NCBI GenBank assembly: GCA_036244855.1
Contig: BQKZ01000995.1
Span: forward strand, 26,067-90,066
Reading direction: 5' to 3'
Origin: Temnopleurus reevesii
Taxonomy: Eukaryota; Echinodermata; Echinoidea; Temnopleuroida; Temnopleuridae
Length of the DNA: 64,000 bases
The notes beneath the pieces are model-generated. The model saw only the letters and a program-made list of their open reading frames with translations, was not told where the DNA came from and searched no databases. Positions 38,763-50,897 of the stretch are shown piece after piece. Numbering within the stretch: the stretch's first letter is position 1; the number at the start of each line of letters is the position of its first letter. Both the position numbers and the translations under genes were made by a program.

Positions 38763-40299
38763 GATAACGTTAGACCACTCTATTGCTATAAACACGTAGC
38801 AATAGGCCATTCAATGCTTGAAATCTTGGGTCTATAAGAAAATTACCTAATTTAGGATTAAGTTGGGAGTCAAGTTAGGACTCGAGTCCTACTGATTTGC
38901 AGCTGATTTGCAACTTTTGAACACCCTGGAAGTCTTTACTTGACTTTATGTTGTGGTTCGTTTCATAAAACAATTTTTTGTCAACTTGATTGACAAAACT
39001 TATTTATTACCAAATAAGTTTGCACATATAAATAGTCATTTTTTTTATTCTAATAGTATATTGTGTTTGTATATCAAACGTGGAATGTCATAAAGTGTGC
39101 CAATATATTTCTGAAGGAGTGAAAACAAGTTTATGTGCTATGATTCATCAAAAGGATCCTTTTCATTCAATTATGTATTTAATCAGCTGTAATTTCCTAA
39201 TCACTCAACCATTTTTCAATAAATCAAATATGTCAAAGCAGTACTGGAGCATGAAGTCTGTTTATATGAAAATAACTTCTTACTTATTCAAGCTGAAAGA
39301 TCAATATCTATTCTATAAAATCAAACAATAAACCCAAATTGTTATCATTTCATAGAATAATTCATTTTGATAAAGTACCAATAACCATTCATGGTATTTA
39401 CAAATGTGATTGGGTTGTTTAGTTGATTATTTTTGTTCTTGTTTGTTATTTTATTTTTGTTTTTGTTTTTGTTCTTTGTTTGGTTTTGAAAGGTCTGAAA
39501 GTGGTAAAAATATGAAAAGTTCAGTATGCCACACTGATATTTGTGGAAGTGCAGTTATGTAACTGCACAACAAACTATTTTCATAGATCACAAAGTCTAT
39601 AGATTTAATCATATCTTAGTGTCAATTAAAAAAATACATTGATAGCTTACATAAATTGTATATTATGAGTAAATCAGTAATTATTATCTTAATTATTGTT
39701 CCGAGCTTTTATAGTGATAGCAGTCAGCAAATCTATCTTGCATTTTACATACATACTCTTTCTAACTCTTAACTTGCATAGAGTTGGTTGATTTACCTAG
39801 AAATCAGTCAGATTTGTCTCTCTTTGTTCTCCAGATATTACTGTAAAAATTAATATTTTAGCCCACATTAATAGCGCATTCATGGAATTTCAGACAAAGT
39901 GGTTGTTTTCTCAATGTTTTCAAAGATCATTGTACATAAGACTATGGGCATTTCAATTCATGAGTGAATTTTTTTTTAATTTTCACTATGTGTTTGATTC
40001 ATGGTGGCTAAATTAGCAAAAATAAAATCGCAGGATAATTTCAGCTCAGACAGAATTGGTTCCTGACATAAAGGACCACCAAATTTACAATAAAATGTAA
40101 ATAAAAATTGCTTAAAATGCTATTTGGGCATGATAATTCTTATGACTTGAGTGGAATGGCCAATATATTTTTTTAATGTTTTAAATCACAATAATAATGA
40201 TAACAATAATAATACAGGGTACTTTTAATGTGCCAGATTCCACATGAATAATGTGCTCAAGGCGTAAATCATAATTTTAAAACTCTCACAAATTTGACA

Positions 40300-41125
40300 A
40301 TCCACAAAACATTCACGCATGTGAGCTCATGACTTGATTGGAAATGCCATCACACATTACCAAACAAGTTGAACATGATTTCATCGATACAATGTATCTG
40401 GATAATTGAAATGTCACTTCATGGAAACTGCATAATTAGATTGTACAGCAGTATGAGTTTGTGTGGAGAGGAAATCTCTGACACAAATGACACAGATTGC
40501 ATTGTAAACATTCATGATGTATTGAAAAAGTTTGGCTTTATCTGTAATTCTATTTTTTTTCCTTGAACAATAGATGCTAGATGTTCAATTGCAAGGCAGC
40601 ATTTATATTTGATTATCTTGACTTTACATTCCACAAAACATTCACAAATCTGAAATTGTGACTTAGTGGAAATGCCAGCATGCAAACAAACAAGATGAAC
40701 ATGATCTTATCGATGCAATGTATCTGGACGATTGAAATGTCACTTCATGGAAATTGCATAATTAGATTATACAGCAGTACGAGTCCAAGCTTGCAAGAAA
40801 TCTCTGACACAAATGACAAATTATTTTAAAGCTTACATCGTAAACAATAATGATATATTGCAAAAGTTTGTCTTTATCTTTAAATCCATTTTTTCCTTTG
40901 AACAATAGGTGCTAGATGTTTGATTGCAAGGCATTTAAATATGATTGCCTTTAATTAACATCCCACAAAACATTTACACATCTGAAATTGTGACTTAGTG
41001 GAAATGCCATCACACGCTACCAAACAAGTTGAACAGGATCTTATCAATACAATGTACATGAACGATTGAAATGTCACTTCATGGAAATTGCATAATTAGA
41101 TTGTACAACCGTAAGAGTCTGAGTG
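40300..41125. repeat. Tandem repeat, about 330-bp unit, two and a half copies
   Basis: ccacaaaacattcac recurs at 40304, 40631 and 40971; each is followed by gaaatgccatcacac-, aagttgaacatgat- and gaaatgtcacttcatggaaa blocks. Confidence 0.85.
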
Positions 41126-41344
41126 GTAAAGAAGTATATAGCACATTCAAAGAGTTGCATCGTTGAATACTCATGTGAAGTTGTCATGTTGTGATTCTAA
41201 AAGAATTGGTAGCCTTCATACATACATACTGTGTCTGAAGTTTGTTGGTGATTTATATCTTGGGGTCAAAATGAGAGAAAAGTAGCAGGTAATGGAAGGG
41301 CAAAAGTTTGATTTAAAATTGAACACTAGAATAAAACAGAAAGA

Positions 41345-41517
41345 AATAATAATATCTCTTATTTACCGAGGGTAGCCACTTTCAGCTGTAAGCTATTCTT
41401 ATAGCGGGCCCTGCATAACACAAAGTTATTATTACCCTTCTCCATTCTTGTATGACTTGGCCAGGGATCAAATCCGCAACCTTCCGTTCATGTGGCAGAC
41501 GCTGTACCACTGAGCCA
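41345..41517 (-). repeat. Second type of tRNA-derived SINE, antisense
   Basis: The reverse complement begins gtgtggctcagtggtacagc and has a B-box-like ggatttgatccc, then a gggcccgc...ggctacc body and an ATT-rich tail. The tail part resembles 18690-18770. Confidence 0.6.
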
Positions 41518-41734
41518 CACATGTTGGGGGGGGGGGCGCAAATCCACTTTTAAAGCTTTTACTATAATCAATATGAAAAACTCATGGTATTTTTTGCTTT
41601 CATGTTATACTTTTTTTGCCAATTATGATAGCTTTGTATGCGCATTCATACTTCTAAAATCCATATTAGAGTTACCATGACTGTTTGGCAGCACATTGCA
41701 TTTCTTCCAGTTTACAGTGCAGACAAGCGTCTAA

Positions 41735-43290
41735 GTGAAACACTTTTTTTCCTCCGTGATTTAGTATCTCTGCTACCATACACCATATCTTTTTCAATGT
41801 CATCGCAGCATGTATAAACTTTATTGCAACATCAACAAACAACCCTCTTTTTTATCTTTAACTATGTGGTTCATAGTGCGGACAAGCCTCTTATACCCTA
41901 TTCATATTGATTTTCAAATTTATCCCGCTGCTGTCGCGGGAAAGCAACACCGCTTTAAACCCGCTATAAATGCATTCACAGTGGAAAAGTTATCCCGCTT
42001 CTGTCGCGGGATAAATATCATGTACCCATTCATACCGCGGCGGGTGATTTTTACGACCTCCGTAACAAAACATGTGTTGGCTTGATCCTCGATCAGTATT
42101 TCTTTTTTTATTATTTGAAAAAAATAATAGTTTTTGAAAAAAAAAAAAATGTATGCAAAATATTTCATTTTTGTAAAATATAATATTTAAATAATAATAA
42201 AATTAATCTAAATCCATAAGTTGCTTTATTTGTATTTCATGTATACCCGATTGCGGAGCGAACATTCAAAGTAAACAAACTCCACGTGCTATATCGCGAA
42301 GTTATAGCGGAGTGTATTCATACTGAAGGCATCTCGCTTCTGTCCCGGGACTGTCTCGGTGCTGCTACTAGGGTTTGAGCAAGATAATTTGTTGTGGAGT
42401 TATAGCGGAGTGGTGTTATCCCGGGATAGTTTATAGCGGGTCTGGAGCATTCATACTGAAGCCAACTCCGCTACAGTCCCGGGACTGTAGCGGTGTTTGA
42501 GCTCAATATGAATGGGGTATTAGTGAATCATAATTTTGTCCTCTTTGATTTGTCAACTTTGCTATCATACACCATCTTTGTACCAATGCCATTGCAGCAA
42601 GAATTGATTTTATTGGAACATCAACGAACAACTCTTTTTTTTAAAACTTTATAAACTATGAAGTGTTCTGGTGCAGACAAGCCATAAAGTGAAACATATT
42701 TTTTGCTCCTTGATTTGTTATCTCTGCTTCCATACACCACCGTTTCAATGTCATCCCATCAAGTATTTGCATTATTGCAACATCAATGAATATCCTTCTT
42801 CCTTATCTTTGACTATAAACCTGTTCTGGTTTTGAGTGAGCACACGCAAGTGTCAAAGTGAAGCATATTTTTTTCCTGTTTGATTTGTTATCTCTGCTAC
42901 CATACACCACATCTTTCCCAACGTCATTACATCAAGTATTGAATTTTATTGCAACATCAATGAATATCCTTCTTTCTTATCTTTGACTATAAACCTGTTC
43001 TGGTTTTGAGTGCGCACATGCAAGTGTCAAAGTGAAGCATATTTTTTCCTCCTTGATTTGTTATGTCTGCTACCATACACCATATGTTTCTCAATGTCAT
43101 CGCATCAAGTATTAGCATTATTGCAACATCAATGAATATCCTTCTTTCTTATCTTTAACTCCAAACCTATGCTGGTTTAGAGTGCAGACAAGCTTATAAG
43201 TGAAACATATTTTTTTCCTCCTTGATTTGTTATCTCTGCTACCATACACCATATCTTTCCCAATGTCATCGCAGCAAGTATAGACTGCAT
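41735..43290. repeat. About 170-bp satellite, split by a DNA element
   Basis: gatttgttatctctgctacc followed by atacaccat recurs near 41757, 42547, 42712, 42882, 43055 and 43224, with gcaacatcaatgaatatcct and agtgcagacaag blocks in each unit. The element at 41893-42524 interrupts the array. Confidence 0.85.
41893..42524. mobile_element. Non-autonomous DNA element inserted in the satellite
   Basis: The ends accctattcatattga and tcaatatgaatggggt are inverted. The interior carries repeated tcccgc...gcgggataa motifs and is unusually GC/CpG-rich. No transposase ORF. Confidence 0.7.
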
Positions 43291-43299
43291 ACCAGCGAT

Positions 43300-44700
43300 A
43301 TTTCACATAGCTTCCAACACATGCGCTGCCCCTGCCAAAATGCAGTTAAAGGGAGAGGTCATAAATCTTTCAGGCAGAATGCTTATTTAGATCTGAAATT
43401 TATTTGTTTGATGGCTGATCAGTGATTTTAATTGGATCTAGAATTTGTTTTTATTTGGAGTTATGGTTGGAGTGACCAGCCTTATTTTAATTATTGAACC
43501 ACATGCTGGAGATGTATATTTTGCATTTATAGAAGGTAGATGGTTTGTATCTTCAAACTTTCACCTAAATATGTTTAAATTGTAATTCTGTATCACATTT
43601 CACTTCGAGTAAATACTAGAAAGCTCCAAAATGCAATATTTTTCAAGAGAGAGGCAAAGGAGTATTTTCACTATATATCTCTTTTATGAATTATTGCATT
43701 GAAATAAAGTGACTTAATATCTATTCAAGATAATAAAATTAGATACGGTTATCCCTCTAATGTTACTCCCAGTAATCATCAATCATTGTAAATGGATAAG
43801 TTTAATTGAATACATGTCACTGGAAGGATATTATATTAGTTAATAAGAAGATTGTATCCTAGGCTTTCGATCCACATTGCAGTTGTAACTGGATAGCTAA
43901 CCATGATGATACAACAAAATGCATGTAAAATCACTCACTTAAAAATTCAATGTAATCTTTTTTTAGAAGTCGGTTGGTTAGGTATAAAAAAAGATTGTTT
44001 CATTTTTCAAGCAGAATTTAAAAAAAAAAATGCATTTGTAACTTGATATCTAACCCTGCTAGTAAATACATCTAAAATCACTTATGTATTTTCTATTTAG
44101 TTTTCTATTATCATAATTCCATAGGGTCAAAATGTTTTAGAATAATCTGTAAAAGGATATATTTAACCTATGAAAGGCTTGAATCCTACACTTTGTAATC
44201 TGGGAATCCCTTTAGTGCAAATAGTAACTTAACATCTACTCCGGATAGCATACCCTACTACATCTTAAACTATTTTTCCCTATACTTACCCTTTAAAAAT
44301 CATCAAGTGAATTGTTTGGTTTTGCTCTGTGATTACCCATCTCATTGTGAAAGTAAATTGGAGAAATGTACTCATCAAAGCAAAGGATCTTCTTCTCCAC
44401 ATCAAAGAATCTGTCAATATGAAACACTCTGTGTATTTAGATGAAAGTTATTTTGCAAATCATGTACACTTCTAAAGAGAGAGACAAAATTAATGAATGT
44501 GCATGTGATATTAGCAGTCCTTCCAACCTTGACAAACATTTGTGTAAAAGAGAAAGGTTGAGCACCACTCTGGATGTTGATGAAAAGTGCAAACTTTACA
44601 TCTACCCAAGATATCAATGTGACTCAAAAGAAAAAAAATATAATATTATGCTTACTCTTGAATGTATTTTTTAATGGCAAAGATTTATATAGATTGTTTC
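43300..44700. other. Intronic DNA, nothing recognised
   Basis: Plain AT-rich sequence. The 44441-44674 open frame has no recognisable motif and no splice support. Confidence 0.5.
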
Positions 44701-44713
44701 TAACTCCCTAAAT

Positions 44714-44983
44714 GGAGGCGCTATAGTTTAGTGGTTCTGACTCTCGCCCCATTCAACTATAGGGTTGTAGGTTCGAATCCCACCCATGGCGTTAATTTCC
44801 TTCAGCAAGAAATTCATCCACATTGTGCTGTACTCAACCCAGGTGAGATGAATGTGTACGTGGTAGGAATTCATTCCTTGAAAAAGCTTATGTGTCTAGT
44901 AGCTGCACTGCTAAAGCCAGCGTAATAATGCTGCAATTGTAGAGTGCTTAGGGACTTCTCATGAAGAGGTGACAAGCGCTATA
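44714..44983 (+). repeat. tRNA-derived SINE, nearly complete
   Basis: The head ggaggcgctatagtttagtg carries an A-box-like tagtttagtggtt and a B-box ggttcgaatcc 45 bases later; the body is ttccttcagcaagaaattca ... cactgctaaagcc, ending ggtgacaagcgctata. A second copy follows directly. Confidence 0.82.
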
Positions 44984-45185
44984 GTGGAGGCGCTGTGGTG
45001 TAGTGGTCATGACTCTCACCTTTCAACCAGAGGGTCGTAGGTTCGAATCTCACCCATGGCGTCAATTTCCTTCAGCAAGAAATTCATCCACATTGTGCTG
45101 CACTCGACCCAGGTGAGATAAATGGGTACCTGGTAGGAATTTATTCCTTGAACGAACCAGTAGCTGCACTGCTAAAGCAGGGTAA

Positions 45186-45312
45186 GGCCCCGGTTACATA
45201 GAGGCTCGGAAGCAACACGATTCAACACGACTCTTCGTTACTTCACAGTTAACTGCCTCCGAACAAAGAGTCGTGTTGAATCGTGTTGCTTCCGGGGCCC
45301 TATGTGACCAGG
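45186..45312. mobile_element. Foldback element (GGCCCCGGTTACATAG family), copy 1
   Basis: gaagcaacacgattcaacac is inverted as gtgttgaatcgtgttgcttc; the ends ggccccggttacatag and ctatgtgaccaggg. A second copy is at 54899. Confidence 0.82.
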
Positions 45313-45482
45313 GTGGTGTTTCACCAAGATAAGAAAGACTTTCTGCACAACTATACGTTCGACTGGTACCAGTTCTTGTGCTGAGTACGCACAATACTAT
45401 TCATCATTCATCATCAGAACTGATACCAGTCGACTTAAAGTCATGCGTAAAGTCTTTCTAATCTTGGTGAAACACCACCTGG
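45309..45482. mobile_element. Foldback element (GGTGGTGTTTCACC family)
   Basis: ccagggtggtgtttcaccaa is inverted as cttggtgaaacaccacctgg. Same family as the hairpins in the array at 19429-20335. Confidence 0.82.
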
Positions 45483-45625
45483 GGCTCAATAATTCTGCAA
45501 TAGTAGAGTGTGTAGGGACTTCTCATGAAGAGGTGATATGTGCTATATAAAAGCCATTCATTATTATTATTATTATTATTATTATTACAATTAAAGACTA
45601 CAAATTGTTCTCTTTTCACTTTCAG

Positions 45626-45691
45626 GCTCACCCACATCGCCGCCTATGAGTCCGACCAATGGGTTTCCTATGAGTCCATCAGAACAAAAAG
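45626..45691 (+). CDS. Small cassette exon, Ser/Pro/Met repeats
   Basis: The acceptor is ttttcactttcag and the donor aaaag/gtagtg. At 66 nt it encodes 22 residues with a repeated PMSP motif (SPTSPPMSPTNGFPMSPSEQ). Phase is 1-1, so it can be included or skipped freely. SP sites suggest proline-directed phosphorylation (inference). The exon is too short to find by ORF length; it rests on splice sites and phase. Confidence 0.65.
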
Positions 45692-47116
45692 GTAGTGTGT
45701 CCTTTTTTATCACACTTCATTTTACTCTTTCACTTCTTTTTTTGACCAAAATGGCATCAAGTTTTGGTATGATGCACTGTGCAAAAAGTTAAGGATGTTT
45801 ATAGAAGTTTTGCATGTTGTCAAACTTAGGGGGTGTTGTCTGAAAGTTGCAGTTGATAAGAACTTGCCAATAAAAATCATTGTTTTATGCGCTTCTTGTT
45901 AAGAGCGCATACCATGTGGGAATGAAAATGGGCATTGTAAAAAAAATTCAATCTTTGCAGTTTTTTCTTTGCTTGCAAACTCTTCAGCACTCTTATTTAC
46001 ACTTGAATGATATTTTATGTGACCCAAAATCTCAAAATCATCCATATATCCGATAGTATGATTGTTTACTTTCTTATTTTGGGTTCAATATCACAAACTT
46101 GTAAACATATGTGGCACTGCTGCACAAAAAACTAAGAAATCCCAACATAGCAACAAGTTAATCGACAAACTGTTGTGATGTGTGCTGATTCGGGGACATT
46201 TATTTCATTGATATTGTTCCTTTGCCTTAGGACTGCATTTTAGTGCTGGTTCATGAAATTACTGATAATTTCCTCCAAATTTCCTCCAATTTTTCTTGTT
46301 GTTGCTCTAATTGCTTCATTTTATAAATGCTAGATTTTGAGATTTTGGGGCACATGGTATACACTGTGTTGTATTAATGGGTAGTTTTGTGCACAAGTGG
46401 GTGCATTTTGAAATGAGTTTCACTGCTTTGGGATGCTTTTGAATGATCCTAGTTTTGCATTATGTGTTAGTTTTTCTTTCTGGAAGTAACCAAATTGTGT
46501 GCCCCCTCTTCTTTCTGAGTTGTACCACTTAATCGTTGCCTATTTAGATTTTTAAATACTATTCTTTGTATGATATAGTTATTGTGGCTTTTTGCCCCTA
46601 TTTTGTTTTTGGTTTATTTTACCCTTTTGTTTGCATTTTGCTCTGCTTTTTTTATTTTTTTTAATCTATGCACCTTTAGAGCAGCTGTATTTCTCATTGA
46701 ATATTATGGTGTATCTGTGGTCTATTTCTGTGCAAGAAATATAAAAATCTGAAATTGTGCCCGTAGAAGAGGAATATTTCTTTGAATAGGCAATCAAACT
46801 TTAGTAAACAATTGTAGATTTTTTCTATCCCTACTTCTTACGCAATCCTAAATGTTTATGCAACCAAAAAGTCTCGAGGGGCATAAATCATTTCTTGCAC
46901 CATGCCTTCCTTATATCTTATATATATATATTTTACTCATTGTAAGATTCTTGCGCCAGCTGCCTGCCTTTGGATCAAAATTCTCTCACAGGAAAATGGC
47001 ATACTGTACAGAAATACAACAAATGTGAAAGTTATTAAGTTTGCAAAGCATTACACCTGTACTCAAATTTATTCATAATCATGGTACCAAACTGGCTTAA
47101 TCTTGCATGACAACAG

Positions 47117-47320
47117 GTTGGGTCCTTTCCGACATGACGACGGGCTTTCTGCCACAGTCGCGCGGTGCTGCCCTCTTTGAGCGAAGAAAGAAGATGCAAG
47201 AAGAGCGGGAGAGGGCAGAAAAGGAGAAGGATGAAAAGAAAGCGGAAAGCGAGAACGCAGAAAGCAAAAAAGCAGGGAGCGAAAAAGCAGTCGCTGAGAG
47301 AAGACTTAGCGATAAAGGAG
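47117..47320 (+). CDS. Exon: synaptopodin-like motif plus charged helix, copy 1
   Basis: The acceptor is gcatgacaacag and the donor aggag/gtagca; 204 nt in phase 1-1. It opens GWVLSDMTTGF, then SRGAALFERRKKMQEERERA, followed by a Glu/Lys/Ala-rich stretch that should form a coiled coil or single alpha helix, ending ERRLSDKG. RGAALFERRKK resembles the repeated (R/K)GA.LF..R..R motif of vertebrate synaptopodins (from memory). It is a tandem duplicate of the exon at 48025: the first 30 residues and the upstream intron edge match closely, while the helical tails have diverged. An opposite-strand ORF here is a shadow. Confidence 0.78.
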
Positions 47321-48024
47321 GTAGCAATTTCCTGTCTAGTACTGCTAACCAAGAAAAATTCTTAATTCTCACGCAGATTAAACCTTTAGTTTTCTCTTCA
47401 TTCATATCTTAATGTAGCATAAGGATTTTAGCTCAAATAATTCATTCCAGCTCGTATATTAATTGAAATGCATGCAAATCACACATGCTTTTAAAAGGAA
47501 TGTTCAGAAATTATTAAGTGAAGTGAAGTGTTGAAAGGTTTTCAGCTTTAATTTTTGTAGAAGTTTACAAACTTTATCCCATCGGGGGAGGGGGGTGGGA
47601 GGTTCAGGGGTTTTGGGAAGTAGGAGGGATTTGGGGGTGTGGGAAAGGGGGATGTTGTTATCCAGTTGATTATATTAATATATGAACTCCTTTTGAACGA
47701 GCCACATCCATCTTTTTAGCATGATCAATTTACTCCAACCAAAATATTTTACCAAGGTTTTTTTTCTTAGGATGGGGGGAATTAATGTATATATTCCAAA
47801 TATATATTCTTAATTTTTGTAGCCCCCAATGAAAGAAATTTGTCAATAATAATAATTTTTGAATGAGTCACAATTAGTAACATGAGTGTTCAGTAGATCA
47901 ATACTGACTTGGCAATGTAAGCACATACATGTACTTTGAGAGTAACGTATTGTTGATGTCATTATGAATTAAAAAAACCCATGAAATAGTTCCACCGAAC
48001 TGACTCAATTTTACGCAACAACAG

Positions 48025-48231
48025 GTTGGGTCCCTTCTCATATGAAGACGGGCTTTGAGGCAAAGTCGCGCGGTGCTGCCCTCTTTGAACGAAGAAAAAA
48101 GAGGCAGGAAGAGCTTGAAAGAGCTGAAAGCGAGAAAGCAGAGATCAGGATAGAAGAAAGTGTGAAAACAGATAAGAAGACGTTAGAAACGAAGAAAGCA
48201 GCCATGCAGATACAGTTTAGTTTGAGAGGAG
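48025..48231 (+). CDS. Exon: synaptopodin-like motif plus charged helix, copy 2
   Basis: The acceptor is gcaacaacag and the donor gaggag/gtacaa; 207 nt in phase 1-1. It encodes GWVPSHMKTGFEAKSRGAAL, then FERRKKRQEELERAESEKAE and a Lys/Glu-rich tail ending QIQFSLRG. It is paralogous to the exon at 47117. Because both have the same phase they may be spliced in series or be mutually exclusive; RNA data would be needed. The charged helix may bind actin or alpha-actinin as in synaptopodins (inference from the motif only). Confidence 0.78.
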
Positions 48232-48407
48232 GTACAAAATACTTCTAATGGAACAAAATAGTACAATTTATATACTCTCATTTACTTTTATATACCGTAG
48301 TAAAGGATGTGTATGGGAACGCTAGATCTGCAAACCAAAATCTGTATTGTAGCCAATAACACTTTTCAGACTAAAATATGAGAAAAGAAACTTTTTTAAA
48401 GAATAGA

Positions 48408-48620
48408 CCACTTGTGTAAATGCAGTCAAATTTTATGCATACTTCTTTTTCAAAGTCACAAGAATTAAATATTTGTTCACCTGGCAACGAATAATAATCA
48501 TTTGTCAGTATAATGAACATACTTGCATGCAGTGGATGTTGCTAGGTTAGGAAAGCTCCAATGTTTGTTTGACCTAGCAACATTCATGTGTACATGATGC
48601 ATTCTGACTTTGGTCCTTGT
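48408..48620. mobile_element. Foldback relative with GTTGCTAGGTTAG hairpin
   Basis: gttgctaggttagg and its inverted match gacctagcaac, with flanking gaccacttgtgtaaatgcag similar to 16256. It lies in the intron after the second synaptopodin-like exon. Confidence 0.6.
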
Positions 48621-48942
48621 ATTGTTTTCAAACAACAGAATATGATACCCTTTAGCTATTTGTTTCTAAACTCTTTTACACTCAATGCTACATCCTGTGT
48701 AATAATACTCAGGATCTGGGGTAAAAACTCTGGAATTAATAGCTAACTGGCATACATTGCTACTCTTTGGGCCAAAATGATTAAATTTGACTGCGTTTCG
48801 AGCGTGATGTAATCTGTGTAAAAAAAATGCACATCTTTATGATTTTTAGACCTTTTCATTGATTAATAGTGGCATCCTTGCACTCGAAAAGGGGCTGTGG
48901 ATTATTTTGATGTCATTTATTTTTTCAAGCCCAACTTATGTT

Positions 48943-49108
48943 GTGAATGGGTACCTAGTATGAATTTATTCCTTGAAAAAGCTGATGCGCCTGATAGCTG
49001 CACTGCTAAAGCCAGGGTAATAATGCTGCAATTGTAGAGCACTTAGAGAATTCTAATGAAGAGTGGATAAGCGCTATATAAAAGCCGTTCATTATTATTA
49101 TTATAATA
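48943..49108 (+). repeat. SINE 3' part with (ATT)n tail
   Basis: gcactgctaaagccagggta, aatgctgcaattgtagagc and agcgctatataaaagcc are followed by ATT repeats. Confidence 0.75.
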
Positions 49109-49256
49109 TGTTAGCATGATTTTTGATACCCCTTATGAAACATAAGAAGACCCAAAAGTAAGGAATCACAGATTTTGGTTTGCAGGTGTGGGATTGTATT
49201 TTGAGACTTGAAGGTTACAATTATTATTTTATCCCTTTTTTATGAAACATTAAACT

Positions 49257-49430
49257 CATATTTTAACAAGATGTAAGGTATATTTGTAATAATCATGTTT
49301 CTGGGCATTCCTTTTAAAGAAAACCTTATATATATTAAACTCGTATTTTAACAAGATGTATGGTAATTTGTAATAATCATGTTTCTGGACATTCCTTTTA
49401 AAGAAAACCTGATATATATACATGGGTAAT
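49257..49430. repeat. Two-copy tandem repeat, about 87 bp
   Basis: attaaactcatattttaaca and taataatcatgtttctgggc, then attccttttaaagaaaacct, occur twice in a row. Confidence 0.85.
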
Positions 49431-49511
49431 TAGTATTCAATATCTCACTGGTGTATATCACTAACAATACTGATACACATTACTTAATAATTTTATCATT
49501 TTTACACGTAG

Positions 49512-49555
49512 GTGACGGGCAGCTTTCGATGTCGCTAAAGAAGAAAGAAAAATAA
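49512..49555 (+). CDS. Candidate alternative terminal micro-exon
   Basis: The acceptor is atttttacacgtag. In phase 1 it gives GDGQLSMSLKKKEK followed by TAA at 49553. It lies just after the two synaptopodin-like exons, so using it would end a PDZ-plus-charged-helix isoform before the Pro-rich and SoHo part. No clear polyadenylation signal sits close by; an AATAAA near 50495 is the nearest noticed. The call rests on acceptor, phase and position, so chance is not excluded. Confidence 0.45.
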
Positions 49556-50897
49556 CATTTCATTCTTCTATCTTTCTATTTCTTCTGTATTGTTTTGTTG
49601 TTTGTGTTTAATGTTTTGTTTTCATTTTGCTTGATATTGATTTGATATTTAAGCATGTTGAATGTGCTAGTAATGCATGTTATTTGTACCCTGTGAAATA
49701 TACATTACTTTTTACAACAGAAAGAACAGATTCGTATGGTAAAATGCATGTATTATATTTGTATTAACTTCTATGCATGAATGGAATATGCATTTTTATT
49801 GTGTGATGATATAGCATGTGACTGATGTAAGTACATTTGTATTGTTTAAATTTCACCCCATTTATAGCATGTTGATATATTCTATTCCTTGTTAAATTAA
49901 TATTACGAGTTGTGCACTGCAACACCATTGTGTTGATCATTTAACACCACACTTTTGATCAACACTATGGTTTTTTAAATTTATTCATCTCTATATTTTT
50001 TTTAACAGTGTATGGTATACTTGAATGGAATATTATCATACTTTTTATACATCTCCTATACTTAAAAAAAAATATCTTCTGACTTTTTAGATGTTGAGAA
50101 AACTCTTTCTGCAGAATCCTGCCATAAATTAAAAAAAAAAAAAAAAAAAACAATCCTGCACACAAGACACCACTTTCAAAATGTAGTCAAATTTATTAAC
50201 GTTTTCCCCCAAGACGAACTATGTATTCAGCTGTCAAAAAATTATAAGAGTAAAATAGTCAGAATGCTATTTGCATACAATCAATTTCACATTCATGTAC
50301 CTTTGTTGTTATTCAGATTCATTGTTTAGGTGGAAATGGTATTTCACAATTGTTCATTTGTATTTGAGGGAAGCATAGGAATAGTTTATTATTCACACAT
50401 ATAGATCACAGTGCTTTGGACAAAAAAATATATATATTCTTTTTTGCTGTTGATTTTCTGAAAACATTTTGTGTTTTTCTGATAAGGACTTTTGTAATAA
50501 ATTTTAATGATCAACAGATGAAAATATGTAAAGAAAATCCAACAGCATAAAGAATGTATGTTTAATAATTTTTACATATTCAAAGTCACGTTAATATATA
50601 GATCAGTGGTTCCAGATCAGTTTTGTTACACAGAACTTTAGTGTGGTGGGCTATTGTCATTGAACAAGAGAACCCAGTTTTGAGAAAATAGCCACATTTC
50701 GTAACATTTTTATAACACATTTGTGTACGAAGTCATGAAATTCCCTGACTATGAAAGAAAATTCCATTATCACCCATTGGCTTTGCTGTTGAACAATAAC
50801 TTACCACCCTAATATTTGTGTTACAAAAGAGTTCTGATGCCACTGTCAGATAAGCCAACTGTACCAGAAGATGCATAGCGTGAATTTGTATATGAAT

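Larger units (their letters stand above)
44984..45588 (+). repeat. SINE interrupted by two back-to-back foldback elements
   Basis: The head gtggaggcgctgtggtgtag to gctaaagcagggtaa (45183) resumes at 45485 (aataattctgcaatagtaga) and ends in an (ATT)n tail. Between them sit the elements 45186-45312 and 45309-45482. Confidence 0.8.

Noticed and set aside
44714..44790. Possible tRNA gene (A and B boxes)
   Set aside because: The head runs straight into a repeated SINE body and recurs in many copies; it is a tRNA-derived SINE, not a functional tRNA.
47035..47405. Two - strand frames of about 100 codons
   Set aside because: They are shadows of the charged synaptopodin-like exon at 47117-47320.
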